From: Pogona vitticeps
Lineage: Eukaryota > Chordata > Lepidosauria > Squamata > Agamidae
Reading direction: 5' to 3'
NCBI RefSeq assembly: GCF_051106095.1
Contig: NC_135786.1
Coordinates: 140,682,501 to 140,746,500, forward strand
Length of the DNA: 64,000 nt
Position numbers and translations under genes: made by a program. Below, one piece after another: positions 57,404 to 64,000 of this stretch (the first letter of the stretch is position 1; the number at the start of each line of letters is the position of its first letter). Below the pieces are notes generated by a model. It saw only the letters and a program-made list of their open reading frames with translations, did no database searches and was not told where the DNA came from.

Positions 57404-60400
57404 CACATTTCCATCACTTGGCCCATATACTAAGGGTAGTAAATTAGCACTACGGTATTAGGGTACAGCCTAAGGTGGTATATCATTTCTGAAAACAGCA
57501 TATTCTGCTGTTCTGTTAGCACAAAAGAAAAAATGGAGTGATGTACCCTCCCTATGTATTTTGAAAGAATTCTTTAAGGGTACATTGAGAAACAATCTTA
57601 TTTATCAATTTTGAAATTAATGAATCCACCACATCGAACCTCCCTGACTGTATATCCAAATTGTGGATTCCTCAGAATCACACTGGACCCAGAATAATGC
57701 GAGTCCCATAAAATGTCTACTAAATGGACATCTCAAGAGTGGTAAGGTTTTTTAAAAAAAGGAAAAAAGTGAATTTAATCTAGCTTCAATACAGGACACA
57801 TGTCCTAAGTCTGGCTGATAAAAAGTAAACATTAAAGCAGTTCTTTCAGAGAGCCCCCAAAAAAGCAAACTAGCTCTGTAAAAATCAATTCACACCATAA
57901 ATGAAATCCTGTTGTTTAGCACAGCAAGTCACACTGAAGTGAGATTACAACTCTAACCACCCTCAGACAGCCTGGAGTAGCAGTACTATTTGAGGATGGT
58001 AGAGTTCATATTCTAATATACACAGAATGCCAAGTTGAATAAGCAGGTTCTAAAGAATAGCTAAAACATTTCTTCTGCTTTTTATGAAGCCAAGATATGA
58101 GTAACTCTTATGCACTTACTTCTCAGTGGTTGTTTCTATAACATGTACCGTGTGTTCTTTGCAAACTGTTTATTTTTGAAAATAAATTTAAAAGCATCAA
58201 GTAGTTTATTTCCAGCATACATCCTTTTCAGGAAAAAAGGGACAAAAGTTTACTTTAAATACAGAAGGACTTTAACAGTGAAAAGGAAGGAATATATTAG
58301 GCAACTGATTTGGAAGAACATAAATTATAAAAAGAAAAAAAATGATTTCTGCTGATTAGAGAACCTATGTTTTATAGGACTAAGCAATCATTTCTCAATC
58401 ATCTACTGGAGGAGTGCAGCAGGAGAGCAGTGGGGGGAAAAGCATGGAATTGTTAACTCCTGCTAACCAATTTTCTTTTATTTTTAGGTGGAATATTAGT
58501 CACAGAAGCCAAAACAACAAAGGAAACAATTCCCACATTTCCACAAGAACTGTATAGAATATGTTAGATCTATATAGCTAAAATGATGCATCTACACATC
58601 TGTAAGCTTAATCTGCTAACTGAATCCTAATGTTACTTTAAAGGAAACAACTGATTTACACCAAGAAAGCTTCTTGCCCCACATTTTGTATTAGGTGTTA
58701 TGTTTTGAAATGGTGGAGGAGGCTCATTGATCATAGGCAACCACCAAATGTCACTTACTAGAGTTGCAACTGGACTACATCAACTGTTCATGCTGCCCAA
58801 CCAATGACATAATTTAGCCACTTTAGCCTTGTTTATTTATGACATATAAGGACATACATAGTAGATACAAAATCAAATATTTATTTTACACTTAAAGTGT
58901 TGCCAGAATTAACAGAAAACAACTGAAGAGTTTACTAACAATAAGAAATAAAGCTGATTACAGCTGTTGCAGCAAAACAACCAGCTAAACACACACTTTT
59001 ATAGAAAGAAACATGTCTCGGGGGGACCATATTACAGTCCTTCCATTTGAAAATAAAAGGGTTTGTTGCCTGTCAGAAGTTAAGTACTTTTCTGTCTCTT
59101 ATTCCATCAGTACAGAGTCTAATCTTCTTTTAGGAAGAAACAACTATCCTCACAGACACATCAAAAGTCTCTCACTTAAAAGTATTCCAACAGAAAAAAA
59201 TGAACAAGCTGATGACGTTCACAGTGTAATCCACTCACACCTTGATCTCATTGGCACAAGCATGTACCATAGGATGACTTGATGATTTACAGTTGCATGT
59301 ACAATCACCTATAAAATAGGGGCCAGTAAAGGCTGACTTGGAAAGCTTATCTATAGTCATCAATCTGCAACTGCTTCTCTACACATACAGACTAACAAGA
59401 GACAAAGATGCACATGTGAACTAGTCACAGTTGAGCATGCTGATTAGAAAAAGGCATTTCATATTTCTTTTGCCTCCTGGAATTGCTATTTAGCCCATGA
59501 TACTGAGAAATTCGCACAGAAAGTGATTGAGCAAATTCAGAAAAACTATGTGGTAGGGAAAGTATTATGCCATTTATAATTTGGAAAGAAACAGAAGTTT
59601 TTTCTTGTGTGCATAGCTGTGAGTCTCTCATAAATAGATACAATGTTTTATCCTTCTCAATTTTAATCCTAAAATGGGAAATGCTAATAGAGTCTTTCTT
59701 CAACCTTTGAGTTTATATACACTGCTGTATGAGGGAACAATAGAAAAATATGTCCAGAACACAGCTTTATCTTGTTTGCATGGTCTATAAATTGTGATGG
59801 TCTGTTTGGAAAATGAGGAATTTTCAAATGTCTCGTCCTGGGCACACATTCATTCATTCATTCATTCATTCATTCATTCATTCATTTAATATCCCGCCTA
59901 TCTAGTCGATTAAGACCACACACATGGCAAAATAGCAGGAGTTTAGCTGGGCAATACTTATCTGTAGACATGAAGCTACATCATCCTGGGTAGGTCAGGA
60001 AAAGAAAATGATAGAAAACACTTTCATTGCTATGAATTGTGTCTTCTTTCTATTCTTAGAAAGTTTAAATGTTATTTGGGAAAGATTACACCCATTTTTT
60101 TCAATTCACAGAACTATACAAAGGAATCACATTCGCTTTGGGCTAGCCATGTTACAGCTTGCACACTGTTATTTGAAAATACAACCCAATAAATTCAGTA
60201 GTAATTACTCTCAGGCAAGTTATGCACAGATTCTAGACTTAGGTTAACATTTCATTTATAGAAATTTGTATTAACAACATTCTTGGTTGGTGGCTGTTGA
60301 AAGTGGTTTCAAATATTCATAGAGTAGTGATAGCTCTAGAAAATCCAATCAATCATCAGTATTTTGAAATTCCTGAAACACTTCAAGAATCATCAACCAA

Positions 60401-60657
60401 AAGTGTAAGCTTCTACTAGATGCATTTGCGAAGGCTACAAGATGGTTCGTCACACCAATATTCTGGAACACCATACTATGAAAATAAAATGACAACCCAA
60501 ATTAACTGTTATGTTTAAAAAGCACTCAATGAAAAGGTTTTGTAATTTGAACTGCTAGTCAACTAATAAGTAGCATGCACATATAGAATGATCTCAGAAA
60601 ACACACCTTTGGGAAAGCATTTCAGAGAATTTCTTTTCAACAGGTGAAGAAATGAAG
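57404..60657 (-). other. DAP intron; short tandem repeat near 59850
   Basis: Mostly no recognised feature. At about 59850-59886 lies an (ATTC)n array joined to ATATCCCGCCTATCTAGTCG, a reversed LINE or SINE 3' end. Confidence 0.5.
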
Positions 60658-60673
60658 GGGTATTTTCATGCAT

Positions 60674-62434
60674 TATCGTGTTGCTGTTTAGTTGTTATGT
60701 TGTGTCTGATTCTTTGTGACCCCATGGACCAGAGCACACCAGACCCTCCTGCCTTCCACTGCCTCCCGAAGTTTGGTTAAATTCATGTTAGTAGCTTAGG
60801 TGACACTGTTCAACCATCTCATCCTCCGTTTTGTTTTGTTCTTTTTACTTTTTTTCTTTTTTTGGATGTTGAGCTTCATACCATTTTTTGTGCTCTGCTC
60901 TTTCACCCTCATTAAGAGGTTCCTTAATTCCTCCTCACTTTCTGCCATCAGAGCGGTATCATCTGCATATCTGAGGTTGCTGATATTTCTTTCGGCAATC
61001 TTAATTCTGGCTTGGGATTCATCCAGTCCTGCCTTTTGCATGACGCATTCAGCAACCACACAATTTGGGTTATCCTGGACATCCAGATCTTTCTGGTATA
61101 ATTCTTCTGTGTATTCTAGCCACATCTTCTTGATGTCTTCTGCTTCTGTTAGGTCAGATCTCTGGTTTTTCCCTTTCTATTATTTTCCTCTATTTCTTTG
61201 TACTATTCATTTAAGAAGGCCCTCTTGTCTCTCCTTGCTATTCTTTGGAAGTCTGCATTCCATTTTCTGTAACTTTCCCTATCTCCCTTGCATTTTGTTT
61301 CACTTCTCTTCTCTGCTATTTGCAAGGCCTCGTTGGACAGCCACTTTACTTTCTTGCATTTCCTTTTCTTTGGGATGGTTTTTGTTGCTGCTTCCTGTAC
61401 AATGTTACAAGCCTCCATCCATAGTTCTTCAGGCACTCTGTCCACCAAATCTAGTTCCTTAAATCTGTTCTTCACTTCCAGTGTGTATTCATAAGAGATT
61501 TGGTTTAGATTATACCTGACTATCCTGCGGTTTTTCCTACTTTCTTCAGTTTAAGCTTGAGTTTTGCTATGAGAAGCTCATGATCAGAGCCACAATCAGC
61601 TCCAGGTCTTGTTTTTGCTGACTGTGTAGAGCTTCTCCATCTTTGGCTGCAGAGAATATAATCAATCTGATTTCGGTATTGTCCATCTGGTGATGTCCAA
61701 GTGTAGAGTCACCTCCTGTGTTGTTGGAAAAGAGTGTTTGTGATGACCAGCTTGTTCTCTTGACAAAACTCTATTAGTTTTCGCCTTGCTTCGTTTTGAA
61801 CTCCAAGTCCAAACTTTCTTGTTGTTCCTTTTATCTCTTGACTCCCTACTTTAGCATTCCAGTCCCCTATAATGAGAAGAACATCTTTCTTTGGTGTCTC
61901 TACGGGATTCTTGCCCACAATAGTAGATATAATAGTCTGTATTGAATTCACCCATTCCCGTCCATTTTAGTTCACTGATGCCCAGGATGTCAATGTTTAT
62001 TCTTGCCGTCTCTTGTTTGACCACATCCAGCTTATCAAGGTTCTTATATTCCAGGTTCCTATGAAGTATTTTTCTTTGCAGCATTGGACTTTCCTTTCAC
62101 TTCCAGGCGTGTCCGCGGCTGAGCATCCTTTCGGTTTTGGCCCAACCACTTCATTAGCTCTGGAGCTACTTGTACTTGGCCTCCGCTCTTCCTCAGTAGC
62201 ATGTTGGATATCTTCCGACCTGAGGGGCTCATCTTCCAGCATCATATCTTTTAGCCTTTTGTTTCTGTCCATGGCAAAGATACTGGAGTGGCTTGCCAGT
62301 TCCTGCTCCAGGTGGATTGCGTTTAGTCAGAACTCGCCACTATGACCTGTCCGTCTTGGTGTCCCTGCACGGCATAACCCATAGCTTCTCTGAATTACTC
62401 AAGCCCTTTCGCCACAAGGCAGCAATCCATGAAA
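60674..62434 (-). mobile_element. BovB LINE, minus strand, with internal deletions
   Basis: A 5'-truncated copy bounded by a 16-bp direct repeat with one mismatch (60658-60673, 62435-62450; TTTTCATGCAT in both). Reading on the minus strand: an endonuclease part with GISELKWTGMGEFN and DVLLIIGDWNAKVGSQEIKG, a linker part with EELWMEACNIVQEAATKTIP and SYRKWNADFQRIARRDKRAF, then a jump from EYTEELYQKDLDVQDNPN to QARIKIAERNISNLRYADDT. The stretch holding the early RT motifs is therefore missing. A second jump replaces the region after MKLNIQ by an A-rich stretch (plus-strand T-rich, about 60830-60866) before the last part. Inactive, but moderately young by sequence. Confidence 0.92.
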
Positions 62435-62450
62435 GGGAATTTTCATGCAT

Positions 62451-63000
62451 AGATACTACTTAAGTAACACTACTTATTATTTTGCAGATGAAACATAATA
62501 AATGTATTTGTGGGTATACACTGTCTAATTGTCATTTACAAAATCTTTATTTAAAAGTTTCTTATTTTACCTACAATAAGGAAGAGGTTTCTTTTTTTAA
62601 AATAGTCACTATGATATTTAAACAAAATGGGAATTCAATGCAACGAAAACTGAATGTGGCAAAAGAGAGGCTGGGCAGAGCTTCTCTGTGAAGGACTGCA
62701 CATACACGCACATATGTATCAGTTTTTTACATCAATTGATTCTGCTTTCTCACATAACTTCCTATGTGCCTGAAACTTTGCTATGGAGGATTATGTGGCC
62801 TTCCAGGAAAGTGTACAAACCTGTCCAAACATCTACAGAGTTGGCTAAACATATGCTACAAAAAATTTCACATTTAGGAAAATTGATTCATTTGCATAAT
62901 GTGCACATTCTAGGTCAGTTGCAGAGCATACCTTTTGCAAAAGGATCTAGCTCAAAACCCTAGCATCTTCAGGTAGCTCAAAGGAAGATGTACAATAAAA
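62451..63000 (-). other. DAP intron, no recognisable feature
   Basis: No repeat family or gene recognised. Confidence 0.4.
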
Positions 63001-63014
63001 CAGTCTTCAGAATG

Positions 63015-63268
63015 GTTATTGTGGATTTTCTGTTCTGTTTAGCCATGTTCTTAAGGGTTTTCTTCCTAATGTTTTGCCAGTCCCTGGGGCTGGCATCTTC
63101 AAAGGAGAGGAGCAGGACTGAGCACAGAGTTCTGACTCCTGTCCTCTGAAGATGCTGGCCACAGAGACTGGCATCTTTGTTAGGAAGAAAAACCTTAAGA
63201 ACATGGCCAAACAGCCTGGAAAACCCACAACAACCATCGGATCCTGGACGTGAAAGCCTTCGAGAATT
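63015..63268. mobile_element. Penelope-like inverted dimer with 14-bp target duplication
   Basis: Two inverted units: the left arm (minus) ends TTTTGCCAGTCCCTGGGGCT and on to GGCATCTTCAAAGG; the right arm (plus) starts GACTCCTGTCCTCTGAAGAT and goes on to AAACAGCCTGGAAAACCCAC. The right arm also has a longer end, CGGATCCTGGACGTGAAAGC. A perfect 14-bp direct repeat CAGTCTTCAGAATG flanks the whole (63001-63014, 63269-63282). Confidence 0.75.
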
Positions 63269-63360
63269 CAGTCTTCAGAATGATTTGCCAGGACCAGGGC
63301 TCCTATCTGAAATCTTGAACAGACATTTCCAGTCTGAGTAGGCTACAGAAAGAGAGACTG

Positions 63361-63525
63361 CTGACCTCCAGATGTTTTGGACTAAAGTTCCTACAAGCTC
63401 TGATTACCATCTCTGCTGAATAAGGCTGATGGGAACTTCCAGTTACCCATTCTTGGCGTCCACAATTCTGAGCTACCTGGACCAATGGGCCAACATGAAA
63501 TAAGGCAGCTTTCTGTATGCCTTCA
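63361..63525 (+). repeat. Decayed hAT-like half and SINE 3' end
   Basis: CTGACCTCCAGATGTTTTGG and GCTGATGGGAACTTCCAG recall a common reptile hAT MITE; then ACCTGGACCAATGGGCC and AAATAAGGCAGCTTTCTGTA match the 3' end of the SINE type at 49962. Both are fragments. Confidence 0.45.
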
Positions 63526-64000
63526 AGGTGGTGAATTTTTCATATCAGGGCCAATTTCTAATCCACCACCCTTGGGAGACGGCAAGAGTAAGTTCCAAAA
63601 CTGTAAACGGGCAATGGCAGCCAGGCAACCATCTACCTTGCTAACACCTAATCCAGCTTGATGCCTGAAATCTTATTCTTATTAGCAGGAATTAAATTTT
63701 TTATTTCAAAGCCAATATCACTGTGGTACACTGTCAGTTCTCATCTTATTCTGGAAAAGGCCTTGGAGCATTCTCTGACTGTGGAAGAGGCAATTTTAAT
63801 TACCTTCGTTTTGAAGATAACAATACCGTACAGAGCTGACCTCTACTTATCCAGGTTTCAACAGATTCTTTTGAACCTCTACTTTGATCAAAGGAAGCAC
63901 CTTCACTTCCATTTTAAGATGCACTGATGAAAGTCTCATATGACCAGAACTTTAAATGATTTTTTTAAGTCAAGTAGCACAACCCTTACACACTTTTGTA
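63526..64000 (-). other. DAP intron to window end
   Basis: No repeat or gene recognised. The frame at 63658-63927 has no domain that I know. Confidence 0.4.

Noticed and set aside
59828-59915. CRISPR-like array
   Set aside because: A simple ATTC tandem repeat joined to a retroelement end; no spacers.
45537-64000. DAP exon 2 within the window
   Set aside because: I looked on the minus strand for the expected MRIVQKHPHTGDT and KEEKDKDDQEWE blocks and did not see them; the ACATCTTTCTTTGGTGTCTC stretch near 61881 is BovB endonuclease sequence.

Overview
The window is AT-rich vertebrate DNA, most likely from a squamate reptile and probably a lizard. It holds parts of two host genes placed tail to tail, plus many squamate-type repeats: several BovB (RTE) LINE copies, L2, a second RT-bearing LINE, tRNA-derived SINEs, palindromic hAT MITEs, pogo/Tigger-like elements with TA target duplications, a mariner, Penelope-like fragments and a broken Ty3/Gypsy element. 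The species cannot be named from sequence alone.

Host genes. ANKRD33B runs on the + strand. Three coding exons are visible: 1457-1586, 15356-15496 and 24137-24990, the last with the stop codon. Splice sites and reading phases agree from exon to exon. At least one 5' exon lies before the window. DAP (death-associated protein 1) runs on the - strand. Its last two coding exons are at 45494-45536 and 43263-43379; its 5' exons were not found here and probably lie beyond position 64000. The convergent ANKRD33B-DAP order matches human 5p15.2, which supports both names. No other host protein-coding gene and no functional tRNA or rRNA gene was recognised.

Layout. 1-24136: ANKRD33B introns, rich in repeats (a BovB with a nested pogo-like element, an old BovB with a nested hAT, a Gypsy fossil, a Penelope-like inverted dimer, an L2 with a nested SINE). 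24991-43262: about 18.3 kb between the two stop codons, holding both 3' UTRs, a mariner, a LINE of about 2.3 kb, hAT MITEs, a degraded L2 and a large pogo-like element; its DAP-side 4.4 kb has no repeat that I recognise. 43380-64000: DAP introns with SINEs, hAT elements, Penelope-like pieces and an internally deleted BovB.

I do not see a new gene system. The points most worth checking are: (1) Penelope-like fragments, two of them inverted dimers, whose arms carry a core resembling a hammerhead ribozyme; two of the three insertions have perfect 14-bp target duplications; (2) two different hAT elements inserted at the same 8-bp site in two copies of one SINE family; (3) fold-back junctions and hairpins that look like products of template switching.
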